From: Lagopus muta
Lineage: Eukaryota > Chordata > Aves > Galliformes > Phasianidae
NCBI RefSeq assembly: GCF_023343835.1
Contig: NC_064466.1
Coordinates: 558,001-622,000, forward strand
Reading direction: 5' to 3'
Length of the DNA stretch: 64,000 nucleotides
Shown: piece by piece, positions 1 through 10,258 of the stretch
Layout of the letters: the number at the start of each line of letters is the position of its first letter
How positions within the stretch are numbered: position 1 is the stretch's first letter
Notes under the pieces: model-generated
What the model was told of the DNA's origin: nothing
Database searches by the model: none
What the model saw: only the letters and a program-made list of their open reading frames with translations
Made by a program: the position numbers and the translations under genes

Positions 1-251
1 CTGCTTCCTCTTCCTGCACCACCAGAAAAGAACGCAGCACAGAATCATCGTTAGCAACAGGGAAACCGGCACAGATGCGGCAAGTTCCAGGTACAACTTC
101 TGTGCATCTTTAACTTGCTCGGCGTTTGCACGTCCTTCCTCATCCCACACCTGCAGGAATAAAGTGGTCGTCGCTGTGTCTCGTGCCATACCGGCAATCT
201 CGCAGCAGCTCTGACACGGCCACAAAATGCTCTTCTCATTTTGCTGGCCTC
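1..251 (-). other. Exon-like segment with a membrane helix, unidentified gene
   Basis: Read on the minus strand, one frame is open from about 251 to the window edge and follows an AG acceptor-like site at about 252-253. The frame ends in a hydrophobic stretch (core SVPVSLLLTMILCCVLFWWC) followed at once by RKRKQ, the pattern of a type I membrane anchor with a basic stop-transfer. Just before it lies an acidic stretch (VWDEEGRANAEQVKDAQKLY). A donor-like GTGTGG occurs inside, so a shorter exon in another frame is possible. The segment before the helix (CCEIAG, then TATTTLFLQV) loosely recalls the last strands of an immunoglobulin V domain, but not enough to assign it. The rest of the gene would lie beyond the window start. 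Confidence 0.3.
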
Positions 252-261
252 CTGGAACAAG

Positions 262-2320
262 TGAAAATCCTCAGGCTGCAATGCTTTCCCTGATTCCAGG
301 GGAAGCTAAGGGAGTTCCCAAAGGCGCTGCACATCAACGCACTCTGGAGCCTCTGTTCTGCCTCTCAGCTTTGTTTACACTCTGGCTCTGTCACCGTCCA
401 AATGTTCCTGGGCCATGGATTTGCTCCTTCTTCTCCATCACGCTCTAAGATTTCTTTTGCACTCGCCCACCCTTGCCTCGTGAGGCTGGGCAGTGCTGCT
501 GCAGGCACACCGTGACCGCTTGGGGCACGTTGTCTGACCTAAAGAAGACTGCTTAGAGCAGAAGGAGAGCGTGTGGATCTCTTTAACCAACTGTGCTATG
601 AGTGACATGGACAAGAACAAGCCCTGAGCTCCCCCCTCCCACTGGGAACCCACTCGGAGGCAGAGTCAGGCCCTCCCTACAGGCACCTGAACCTGCCTCT
701 CCCTTTTTGCCTTTCCCCCGGCGTGGGCACAACTTGCAGGCTCCGACTTTTCTCCCCTTTATGAACTCCTGCCTGATTGTTGCTCACCTGGATTCTTCAG
801 AAAAAAACCACGGATCCAGTTGTACTGGGCTTCCTGGGGCTCTAACAGCACTGTGAAGAATGAGAGAAAGGCAAAGTCTCAGCGTGGTGCAGGCAAAGAG
901 GAGGCAGGACGGGGAGGCTCCCTCTAGGGAGTCAGTGCGTCCCTCTGGAGCTCAGTTTGCAGGAGGGATCCCGCTGCGGGCTGCTGGTGTGCCAGGCGCC
1001 TCAAGGGAGGCACAGCAAGCTCTGGAATGCAGGGACTGTGGGAGGGAGGTACGTCGGAGAGTCCTATTTCCTCTCCTCATCTGCTGAATGTGGTTCCCCT
1101 GGCCACAGTTCCTAAATCCCTGGGAACTGGGGGTGATGGGAGGGGAGCAACCTCTGACCATGGCCACGGAGCTCCAGGGAGGGGCTTTACCTGGAGCGCC
1201 AGTCGTGTGCTTGGCCTCTGTTTCTCCCGGAGGGACGTGCGCTGTGCGACGGCTGCCTGCCTGAAATGCATCCCTGTGCCCAGGTTCTCCGTCTGCCTCT
1301 TTAGAAAGGAAGTAAGAGAGTGGGGCTGTAAGTAACTGCTTCTCATCAGGAAGATGGTATCTGCAGGAGGCACCAGTTCTCTAGACACATCAGTAGAGTT
1401 TAGGAACAAAGCCTGGGCTTTTTGTGGTGCACCCCATTCCTGCTCCAAACTGCGTGCCATTCTGTGAGACAAACTCAAGTGCTGCACACTTCCCAGTTTG
1501 CGAGCACAGACAGCAAGACCTGTCCTGCTGGGGAGACAGCAGGTTGCAGGCAGGCTTCTTGTGCGATTCTGGCAAGTTGCAAGATGATGCACCAGCCAGT
1601 TCAGATCAGAGGGCTCTGATCCATCCTGTCCTGCTGGGCACGTTACAGTTTCTCCATGTATCTATCTAGAAACTCAGCTTCCCCAGTCTTTCAGTGAACA
1701 GACAGAGACACCCACCGTGTGCTGCCTTCTCCTTCATGATTTCTTCAGGATATGGGAGAGCCTCTGAGAATATTTTCCAGTTCTCGATGTCTCTTTCCAT
1801 ATCTCAGGACCTGAACACAAAGCACGAAAATACATTGCAGACAAACAAAGGGTTGAACCAAATGGTCTTTTTGGTGAAGTCAATAAAGACAACAGCCACC
1901 CCTGGGACGCCTGTGGGGCTCCAGCACGGCAGGCAGCCAAGGATTTTTGCCCGGCCTTCCCTGCAGCCACTTCTGCACCCAAAGGCTGAGGAGAACTTTC
2001 CATCACACGCTGCTGTCTACGCAGCTGCGTAGCAGAGTTATGCAAGTTGCAGAGCTGCCAGGTGGGAGCTGCCTGGCACTCAGCAGCTTTCCCCATACTC
2101 TCTCCAGGTTGTGTGAAACAATCCTCAGAGACAGCATGGAAGAACATCTGGGTTTTCTTACTGGAGAGATCTGTGATGTACAGAGACGAAGCCAACAGGA
2201 CACTGGGAGCACGCAGCACCCAACAAACAGGGAGTAGAAATCACCGGGCAGTGAAAAGCTGAACCCTGCCTCAACTGCCACAACCACATACGAGCAGAGA
2301 GGGTGAGATGAAGGCTGGTG
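262..2320. other. No clear gene
   Basis: Moderately GC-rich unique sequence. Many short ORFs occur on both strands, but none shows a recognisable domain or a consistent chain of exons. Some pieces on the minus strand sit between splice-like sites, for example one ending in YITDLS near 2170-2210. They are too short to support individually. Confidence 0.4.
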
Positions 2321-2326
2321 ACTCAC

Positions 2327-2386
2327 CTCTGGCATCCAGCCCAGGCTCAGCAACAGGACTCCGCTTTGGTACTTCACCAAGAGGAC
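2327..2386 (-). other. Putative 60-bp exon, minus strand
   Basis: On the minus strand a GCCTGCAG acceptor is followed by exactly 20 open codons (VLLVKYQSGVLLLSLGWMPE) and then a GTGAGT donor. Both splice sites match consensus well and the length keeps phase. The product is unknown. It lies in the same orientation as the exon-like segments at 2722-2793 and 1-251, so one gene running leftward is plausible. Confidence 0.35.
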
Positions 2387-2721
2387 CTGCAGGCACAAAT
2401 GTGATCAGACACAGGTGAGGACAGCTTCCACTGCACCTTGGCGCCTGGTCTTTCTGCAGTGACCTGCGAGGACTGCTGGCAGGTCGGGGAAAGACATGGT
2501 CCAAACGGCAAACGTAGAGGTTCTCTCCTCCAAAGAGTGGCCAGGGCTGCTTTCCCACTGAAATGGGACAGTTCGCCAAGAAATACTCAGGACTGTTCTG
2601 TGTACAGAACAGGGCCTTTAAGGCACAAAGAGACTTGAAAGACCTTTGGAGGCTCTTAAGTACCTGCATAAACTACGACAGCGCTACTTTTTCTGCCTTC
2701 AAGGAAACAGACACAACTTAC

Positions 2722-2793
2722 CTCTGGGGTTCCCCTGAGGCACAAAAGCAGTGTCCATCCAATCCTCTGCATAAGGAGCATCAGCGCCATCAT
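2722..2793 (-). other. Putative 72-bp exon, minus strand
   Basis: The minus strand shows a pyrimidine-rich acceptor ending in TTCTAG, 72 bases, then a GTAAGT donor. Two frames are open. One is acidic (DDGADAPYAEDWMDTAF), the other hydrophobic and starting with two Met codons. Because 72 bp is a whole number of codons, either joins in phase to the 60-bp exon at 2327-2386. A 36-bp splice-bounded piece at about 2663-2698 lies between them. No family is recognised. Confidence 0.3.
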
Positions 2794-2799
2794 CTAGAA

Positions 2800-3600
2800 T
2801 CAAGAACAGATGAGACTCGTCCCCATTGCATGTTGAGATCTCCTTTTCCCCTGGTGACTGGGAGGGGTCAAGTAAGGCGATGGGAGACCCAGGCCGTGAT
2901 CGCCAAGACTGCAGAGCGGCCAGGGCAACCTGGAGCCTGGCACTGGGCAGCTTTCCAAATGCTCTCTGCAGGCCACGTGCAACACGCCGCCTGGACCGCA
3001 CAGAAGGGCACACAGCCATCAGGGCTTTCGTTCTGGGAAATCCCTGCTGCATCTCACACTAAAGCACTGGAGGAAACGATGCCTGTTTGTTGCTCTGGGC
3101 TCTGGCCGGCAGGCTCTGTTGGGAGCTGGGATTTGTCTGCGGGGAGCAGCAGGAAGCCGGAGCAGAAACGCTCCCGCTGTTCCCAGCACACATCTGCTGA
3201 GCTCCCCCAGGACACCCCGGGCGAAGAGCCGCTCAGCCAGCACAGAGCCACGGCCCGGCACGGCCTGCAGAGCATCGCTTCCTCACGCCCTCGCCCGGCT
3301 CCTGCAGTGCCGCCCATCCCCCCACCCCAACAGCCCCACGGCAGGCGGCCCCAGGGCACAAGGGGACGAGAGCCCGGACCTCTTGCCCTTGCCACCGCTC
3401 GATTTCGGCCCCATCTCTGCTCACCCACCTGCTGGTGCTCGCCACGGAGCAGCACCAGTCAACTGGGAACACGTGGCCGCCAGTAGGAGGAGGAGAGCAA
3501 GGCGGGCGGGGGCCGCGGCCCCCCCACACTCGTGCCATGCTGCCACCACCAGCGCTGCAGCCAAGCGAGTGCCGCTGGCCGGCACGGAACACCTGGGGTG
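2800..3600. other. GC-rich unique DNA without a supported gene
   Basis: GC content rises to the level of a CpG-rich region towards 3100-3590. The long ORFs here overlap one another on both strands and have no domain, as expected from high GC content. Confidence 0.4.
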
Positions 3601-3604
3601 TGGG

Positions 3605-3826
3605 CTGAGCATTGTGAGCTCACGGCACCAGGCTGAGCATTGTGAGCTCACGGCACCAGGCTGAGCATTGTGAGCTCACGGCACCAGGCTGAGCATTGGC
3701 AGCTCACGGCACCAGGCTGAGCATTGGGAGCTCACAGCACCAGGCTGAGCATTGGGAGCTCACAGCACCAGGCTGAGCATTGGGAGCTCACGGCACCAGG
3801 CTGAGCATTGGCAGCTCACAGCTGTT
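3605..3826. repeat. 28-bp tandem repeat, about 8 copies
   Basis: The unit starts CTGAGCATTG and ends GGCACCAGG, and recurs at 3605, 3633, 3661, 3689, 3717, 3745, 3773 and 3801, exactly every 28 bases. The first three copies contain the perfect palindrome GTGAGCTCAC. Later ones drift to GGCAGCTCAC or GGGAGCTCAC, and the last copy breaks off. Confidence 0.95.
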
Positions 3827-4069
3827 CCGCCACCAGGGCCGCTGCCGTGCTGGGGGAGGATTCCCAGCCCTGCGGAGCAGCAGGAGACGACTGACTGTCA
3901 TGTGGAGTGCTGGAACGGCTGGGCTGGGAAGGGCCATTAAAGGGACATTAAAGACACAGAGATGCTGTCAGAGCAGAAAGAAAATCACTGCAGTGTTGTT
4001 TGTGCTGCTTGGTGCAAACCAAGAGATTCACTTCGCTTTTTTGATGCCGAAACAGAAGCCGGTTTTTAG

Positions 4070-4960
4070 TGCCGTTTCCCCTTCAACCCTCCCCACCCCA
4101 CCCTCTCTCCCCTCCCCTCACCCCTGCCTCTCATTTTCTCCTCCTTCTCCCCTCTCCTCCCCTTTCCCCCATTTCTCCTTTCCCCTCCCCTTGCCTTATG
4201 CCCATCTTTCCTCTCCTGCTCTTCATGGAATTCTTCTGCATTCTCCGCCTTTTGCTGCTATTCTTGCCTTGCTTTCCTTTGCAATGCTGTGCGTTGCTCT
4301 CTCCACATTTCTTGCCACCCATTCTTTTCTTAGCTCTTATTCTTCACTTTTTACTTGGCTTTTTTCTCCTATTCTCTTTGCCTTTCTTCTCTTCTTTTAG
4401 TCCTTTTTTCTCTTTTCATATATTCTTTTCTATCTCCTCTTTTTTGTTTTCTCCTTTTATTTTTTCCTTTTGATTTTTCTTTTTTCTTTTTTCCATTAAA
4501 TACTTGTTCTCGTTTTTTTTTCTACTTTTTAATTTCTTTTTTTGCTCTTTTTTTCATTTTTTTCTGTTTTCTTTTCATCTTTTTTTCTTATTTTTATTAT
4601 CTATTCCTTTTTTCTCTATTTTGTTTCTTTTTCCTTTTTTCTATTTTTCATCTTTTATCTTTTTTTTGTCTTTTCTCTCTTTTTCTTTCTCCTCTTTTAT
4701 TTTTCATTCGCTTTAATCTTTTTTCCTTTTTTTCCCCTCTTTTTTCTCATTTTTTCCTCATTTTTCTCTTTTACCTTTTTCTCTCTTTTTTTCTGACTTT
4801 AATCATAGGTTTTCCTTTAACCCTCCCCTCAACCCCCCTCCCCTCTCCTCTCACCCCCTCTTTTCTCCCTTTCCCCTCCCCTTCCCCCTACCATTACCTC
4901 TCCTGCCCTTCTCTTACCTTCTCCTCACTTCCTCCTCCTTCATGCTCTTGGCTTTTGCTG
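4070..4960. repeat. Pyrimidine-rich low-complexity tract
   Basis: About 0.9 kb is almost purely C and T on the plus strand, first C-rich, then T-rich (4380-4800), then C-rich again. Near-absence of purines removes stop codons and creates long spurious ORFs rich in Ser, Phe, Leu and Pro. Confidence 0.9.
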
Positions 4961-5049
4961 CTGCTCACACCAAATCCCAACACTTGCCTCCTCTGCTTGC
5001 TGCTCTGCCCGGTGCCTCTCAGCTCTGCTCAAGCTTCACGCCGCCTGCC

Positions 5050-5280
5050 TGCCCTTCTCTCCTCTCTTCTCCTCTCTTCTCCTCTCTTCTCCTCTCCTCT
5101 CTTCTCCTCTCCTCTCCTCTCCTCTCCTCTCCTCTCCTCTCCTCTCCTCTCCTCTCCTCTCCTCTCCTCTCCTCTCCTCTCCTCTCCTCTCCTCTCCTCT
5201 CCTCTCCTCTCCTCTCCTCTCCTCTCCTCTCCTCTCCTCTCCTCTCCTCTCCTCTCCTCTTCTCTCCTCTCCTCTTCTCG
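5050..5280. repeat. (CCTCT)n microsatellite, about 230 bp
   Basis: Roughly 45 pentamers of CCTCT run with only a few C-to-T changes at the ends (TTCTCCTCT variants). It directly follows the pyrimidine tract. The complementary pentamer array occurs at 16988-17037. Confidence 0.97.
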
Positions 5281-5467
5281 TGCCCTTCAGGCTTTCCTCC
5301 CCTTGCTGAGCGAGGCTGTGCCCCGTAGCTCCCCTTCAACCTCCTCTGCACTTTGCCTTCCTCCAAGAGATGCTTGCTTCTGGCCCGCACTCCTGCCCGC
5401 TGCCGGCCTGTCTCGCTCCAATTTATAGGAGGGAGAGGAGGTTCTTTTATTATCTCTATACCCGGCG

Positions 5468-6165
5468 TGAGATTAAGAAGCAACGGTTCAAATGTTGGTC
5501 CGACCAGTTTATTACAAATCTTAACTAGGGAAATGGGGAAGGGGAGGACGGACACTATTATGAATCAAGGTAATGGGGGAAGGGAAGGAGAGCAATAGAA
5601 AAGATAGAAAAGAAGAAGCAAGGAGTCTTTATAGGCAGCAAGAGGGACGCAGTCACCACCATGGATCCAGCGTGGTTCGTAGTTCCGTCTTTGATCCTCA
5701 GTAGTGGTGGGTCGTCAGGCATTGCTGTTCTGTTGACAACGACGACGAAGCACGACGACGACCATGGCGATGATGGCCCCTTTTCAATGCTTTCAGAGTG
5801 GTCGAGTCAGCTGTCTTTGGAGTGACAGCTCAAATCCAAAGTGGTTGAGTCAGCTCTCCTTTGAGTGGCAGCTTCTGGCTCTGGGATCTCAGCAGAAACT
5901 CCTTTGTTCCCATCTTCCGGGCCTTGCCAGCAGATAACAGGGAGCAGGGATGCCCATCTGCATCCTGTTTCTCACAGAACACGATGGTATCATTCCCCAA
6001 TTTTCCCACACCTAGCTGGAGCTGTTTTGTCACAGGCCGGATCTTCCATCAGTGAACACTCCTGAGTGCTCTCATCCGCTCTTCTACAGAGCAAGCAGTT
6101 CTGGGGGAAGGGGCTTTCAAATGTTCCCAAAGCGATATCCATTGTCACACGGTTAGCACCCATCA
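5468..6165 (-). repeat. Solo LTR of an endogenous retrovirus (family A)
   Basis: On the minus strand this element aligns along its whole length with the plus-strand segment 29220-29844. Shared blocks include GGAGTTTCTGCTGAGATCCC, CTGTCACTCCAAAGA and an AATAAA-type poly(A) signal in TGTAATAAACTGG near the 3' end. The proposed ends are TG...CA. No internal retroviral sequence lies on either side, so this is a solo LTR. Boundaries are set by where the similarity to the other copy stops and are good to about 10 bases. I saw no clear target duplication. Confidence 0.75.
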
Positions 6166-6699
6166 GTTGCCTCCTCAACAAGTCATTCAGAGTCTTATCA
6201 CAAGAAATACTTCAGGAAGCAAGCTTTGAGCCAAAAAACAAAGGATTCTCACACGGCCCACAGCCCGCATCTCTTGGGGACACAGCAAGGTGGCCTGCAG
6301 CTGCCCACCCCTCCTCCCGGCACGGCTTCTCAGCTTGGCTTCAAGCTCACAACCCAAAGCAGCTCCTCTTACCTTTGGGCCCAGCTTCTTCTCCTTCCGC
6401 GCAGCTCTTGTGGCAAGCCGGGGCTCAGCTCTTCCCCATTCCTCCATTCCTGCAAGGTTGCACTGTTTCATTCTTTGCCTTGCCATGCTTTGCTGTGCTA
6501 TGGTTAGCTTTCCTACTTGCTTTCTCTACATGCATTGCTTTTCACTTTTTATTCTCTTTCTTTCCTCTTTCTTTCTATTTTCCTTACAACCCTCCCCATT
6601 TTTGTTGTTGTTGTTGCTTGTTTGTTTCTTGGTTGGTTTTTCTTTTTTAGTCTTTTTATCTTTTCTTACTTTTTATTTTATTACTTTTTCTTTCAGCCC
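6166..6699. other. No gene seen, T-rich at its right end
   Basis: Mixed unique sequence to about 6470, then a T-rich stretch with a GTTGTTGTTGTTG run near 6600. The open frames are composition artefacts. Confidence 0.5.
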
Positions 6700-7330
6700 C
6701 CTGAAGTTACTTTATATCCACCCGTTGGCCCCCTTTATCCCCCTTATCGTTTCCATATCTGGGCCTTTACCTATGCCTCCTCTCCCCACATTACCCTACA
6801 GCCCCCCCGTAGCCCCATATTACCCTATACTTTACTAGAGCCTATGCAAGCCTCCTGTAGCTCCCCTACAGCCTTTTATAACCCCATATCTCCCTATGTC
6901 CTACCTCTACCCCTCCACAGACCCCTATAGAACCTGCTTCTCCATATCACACCTATAGCCCCCTCTAGCCCCATATCCCCTTCTAGCCCACCTATTTGCT
7001 CCCTACAGACATCTATACAGCCATATTCTCTAATATCCTCCCCTAGCCTCTTATATCGCTCCCCCCAGCTCTCCCCAGCCCCTGGAGCCCCTCCACAAAC
7101 CCCCTCCAAGGCTCCCTATAGCACCATGTCCCCCCTAACCTCCTCACGGCCCTCTATTGCCCCAAATCCCCCTAGACCCACCCCTGGAGTCCCCATATAC
7201 CCCAATCCCCTACCACAGCCCACTTCAGCCCCGTATGCCTCCCTATACCCCAACAGCCTTCTGCAGCCCCCCGCAGCCCTCCCCACAGCTTCCTAGCCCG
7301 CCTCTATTTCCCCGTCAGCCCCCTGTATCT
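6700..7330. repeat. Degenerate C-rich repeat (CCCCTATAGCCCCATAT-like)
   Basis: Short motifs built from CCCCTATAG, CCCCATAT and CCCTACAGCC recur irregularly for about 600 bases. Drift is high and no single period holds. It ends where the CR1 tail begins at about 7335. Confidence 0.7.
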
Positions 7331-7334
7331 CTCA

Positions 7335-9175
7335 CACAGAATCACAGAATTGTAGGGGTTGGAAGGGACCTCCAGAGATCGAGTCCAACCCCCTGCCAAA
7401 GCAGTTCCTACAGCAGGTCGCACAGGTAGGCATCCAGGCAGGTCTGGAACATGTGCAGAGCAGGAGACTCCCCCCTCCCCCTGCAGCCTGTTCCAGTGCT
7501 CCTCACCTCACTGCACAGCCATTCCTTCGCACATTGCTGCACAACTTCCTATGCTCCAGTTTCTGGCCATTTCCCCTTGTCCTGTCTCCACTCCCCACTG
7601 AACAGAGTCCGGCCTCGCCATTCTGCCCCCCACACCTCAGATATTCACAGACCTGGATCAGGTCCCCTCTCAGTCTTCTTTTCTCAAGGCTGAACAGACC
7701 CAGTTCACTCAGCCTTTCCTTATAGCAGAGATGCTCCAGGCCCCTCACCATCTTGGTGGCCTCTTCCCAAGGGATCCCTGTCTGTTTTGTGCTGGGGAGC
7801 CCAGAACTAGATGCAGTGCTCCAGATGAGGCTTTACCAGGGCAGAACAGAGTGGGAGGATCACCTCCTTTGACCTGCTGGCCATGCTCTTTTTAATGCAC
7901 CCCAGTAAGCCATTGGCCCTCTTGGCCACAAGGGCACACTGCTGGCTCATGGCAACCAGTCCCGCCTCCAGGTCCCTCTCCGCAGAGCTCCCCTCCAGCA
8001 GCTCATCCCCCAACCTGTACTGCTGCATGCAATTATTCCTCCCCAGATGCAAGACTCTACAATTGCTGTTGTTAAACCTCATCCATTTTTTTACTGCCCA
8101 GCTCTCCAGCCTGTCCAGGTCTCGCTGAATGGCAGCACGGCCTGCAGCCAATCCTCCCAACTTTGTGTCATCAGCAAACTTGCTGAGGGTGGCCACCATC
8201 CCCTCATCAAGGTCATTGATGAAGATGTTGAACAAGACCGGACCCAGCACCGACCCCTGGGGAACACCACTGGTTACAGGTCTCCAGCCAGACTCTGCAC
8301 CGCCAACGACGACCCTCTGCGCTCTGCCAGCAGCCAGTTCTCAACCCACCTCACTGTCCACTCGTCTGTCCCACACTTGCTCAGCTTTGGATGTCGTGGG
8401 GGACAGCATCAAATGCCTTGCTGAAATCAAGGTAGACTACATCCACTGCTCTCCCCCCATCCACCCAGCCAGAGACAACATCACAGAAGGCCACCAGGTT
8501 GGTGGAGCACGACCTCCCCCTGTTGAACCCGTGCTGACTGCTCCTCATCACCTCCTTTTCTTCCAGCTGTCTGGAGATGACATCCAGCACAGCTGTTCCA
8601 TCACCTTTCCAGGGACAGAGGTGAGGCTGACTGGCCTATAATTGCCTGGCTCTTCCTTCCTGCCCTTTTTGAAGACCGCAGTGACATTGGCTCTGCTCCA
8701 GTCTTCAGGCACCTCCCAGTCCTCCAACACCTCCCAAAGACAACCGAAAGCGGCTCAGCAATCACCTCTGCCAGCTCCCTCAGCTCCCGTGGATGCATCC
8801 CATCGGCTCCCATGGATTGGTGAACATTGGTGCTGCCTAGGCGCTCCCGGACCACCTCTTCCCTGACTGTAGGGAGGTCTTCCATTCCCCAGAGCCTCTC
8901 ACTCACCTCCAGGGTCTCGGACTCCTGAGGGGGAGCTTTATCACTGAAGACAGAACCAAAGAAGGCATTCAGTATCTCCACCTTCTCAGCATCCCCCGTT
9001 ATCAGAACACCCCCGTCACTTAGCAGGGGAGCCACATTCTCCCTCGTTTTCCTTTTACTGTTAACGTACTTAAAAAAGCCTTTTTTATTATCCTTTATCC
9101 CCTTCGCCAGATTTAATTCCTGGTTTCCAGTGAAACAACAGCTGGACCACCTGGCATCTGTGTTCAGGCCCACCA
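7335..9175 (-). mobile_element. CR1 LINE, 5'-truncated and frameshifted
   Basis: The minus strand carries the 3' end of a CR1 retrotransposon. The octamer tail (ATTCTGTG complement) is at about 7335-7350 and the element runs leftward on that strand from about 9175. Translated pieces in different frames give reverse transcriptase motifs: SMGADGMHPREL, SQHGFNRGRSCSTNLVAF, VYLDFSKAFDAVPH and then [10 protein letters not shown], which holds the catalytic FADD. It is broken by several frameshifts, so it is dead. It is close in sequence to the CR1 inserted in ERV-1 at 35587-36316. Confidence 0.93.
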
Positions 9176-9239
9176 GGCCTTCTTCCTAGCAGTTCTCCAT
9201 GTCAGTCACAAAGCAGTGTGCTCCCATCACAGCCCCAGT

Positions 9240-9704
9240 CCTGACTTCTCTTGTGGCAGCTTTATTCTGCACCATTACTTTTGCTCTGTGAGGCTGCACC
9301 TAGAGAACAGCGTCCAGGTCTGGGCTCCCAGTACAAGAGACAGCTGGACGTACTGGAAAGAGACCAATGAAGGGCTACCAAGATGGTGAAGGGACTGCAA
9401 CACCTCTTCTAGGACAAGAGGTTAAGAGAGAAGGGGCTGCTCAGCGTGCAGAAGGGCAGCTCAGGATGATCCCACCCATGGCCATCAATCCCTGCAGGGA
9501 AGGGCAGACAGGACGGAGCCAGGCTGCATCCCGTGGAGCCCAGTGCCAGGAGCAGAGGTTGCCACCAAACATCAGGAGCACTCCTGCACTGTAAGCGCCG
9601 CAGCACTGGCACAGGGACCCAGAGAGGCTGCAGTGTCTCCTCTTGGAGATCTCCAAACCTATCTGGACGTGGTCCTGGGCATCAATTCTAGTGGCCCTGT
9701 TGGA
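9240..9704 (+). mobile_element. Old CR1 3' fragment
   Basis: Degraded plus-strand CR1. CTCCCAGTACAAGAGACAGCTGG, GGGGCTGCTCAGCGTGCAG and TCTGGACGTGGTCCTGGGCA keep the order of the CR1 3' region but with many changes and gaps. It stops next to the minus-strand CR1 piece at 9705. Confidence 0.65.
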
Positions 9705-9745
9705 GAATCACACGGGTTGGAAAAGTGACCTTAAAGATCACCAAG
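9705..9745 (-). mobile_element. 3' tip of an old minus-strand CR1, split by a younger CR1
   Basis: GAATCACACGGGTTGGAAAA followed by GACCTTAAAGATCACCAAG is the complement of a CR1 3' end. Its expected continuation, TTCAACCACGACCTGACC, is found at 14607, on the far side of the full-length CR1. The two halves therefore belong to one old element split by the insertion. Confidence 0.7.
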
Positions 9746-10258
9746 CTTGATCGCCGAGGTCCGCGGCTCGGAGCTGTGTCAGGCAGAACCGCCGCGACTT
9801 TTAGCGAGGTACGGGGGGATTTAACCGCTTTCCTCATCGAGGATTCCCGCGGCAACCGCGCGGACACCGCTCTCAGTCGGGCTAGTCTCGCGAGAGCAGC
9901 TGACGCAGCGCGGGCGTTGCCTAGGCAGCGGCGGGAGATTTAAACGGGCGCAAAACCGGAAGCGGCCCTTGATCGCCCCTACAAAAAGCCCTCGAGAGGG
10001 CAGCGACGTGTCGCTGCCCACCTGAGACACAGCGGAGGAGGTAGTACAGCTCTCTCCCAGGCTGTCTTAACGTGGTGCTTTTGTAAGGTACCCCTGTCTG
10101 CACTCCCCTGCAAGGAGTCCTGCTTTTGCTATTGGTGGTAAGTGCCCGGGCACTAAGCGATCCCGGCAATAGTGTGAGGGTAGGGAGCAGCAGGGCAGGG
10201 CTGATCACTTGCACCCCTATAGGACTTTATTGTTGAGTTAGTGAGCCTGCTGGTAGCC
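9746..10258 (+). promoter_or_regulatory. CR1 5' UTR / internal promoter region
   Basis: This CpG-rich leader holds a TCTCGCGAGA palindrome at 9886-9895, the consensus bound by BANP at CpG-island promoters. It also holds an RFX X-box-like palindrome GTTGCCTAGGCAGC at 9916-9929 and a perfect inverted repeat of GGGCAGCGAC (9998-10007) with its complement at 10010-10019. No TATA box is evident. Because the CR1 boundary lies at 9746, these sites are inside the element and not in older flanking DNA. Function is inferred from motif identity only. Confidence 0.6.

Noticed and set aside
2563-3664. Plus-strand ORF of 307 codons and overlapping ORFs
   Set aside because: GC-rich composition, several frames open on both strands, no recognised domain. 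It also contradicts better splice-bounded pieces on the minus strand.
3605-3826. CRISPR-like array
   Set aside because: The repeats are directly contiguous without unique spacers, and the genome is clearly vertebrate.
4069-5428. ORFs of up to 357 codons rich in Phe, Ser and Leu
   Set aside because: A pyrimidine-only strand has almost no stop codons. No ATG context, domain or splice support.
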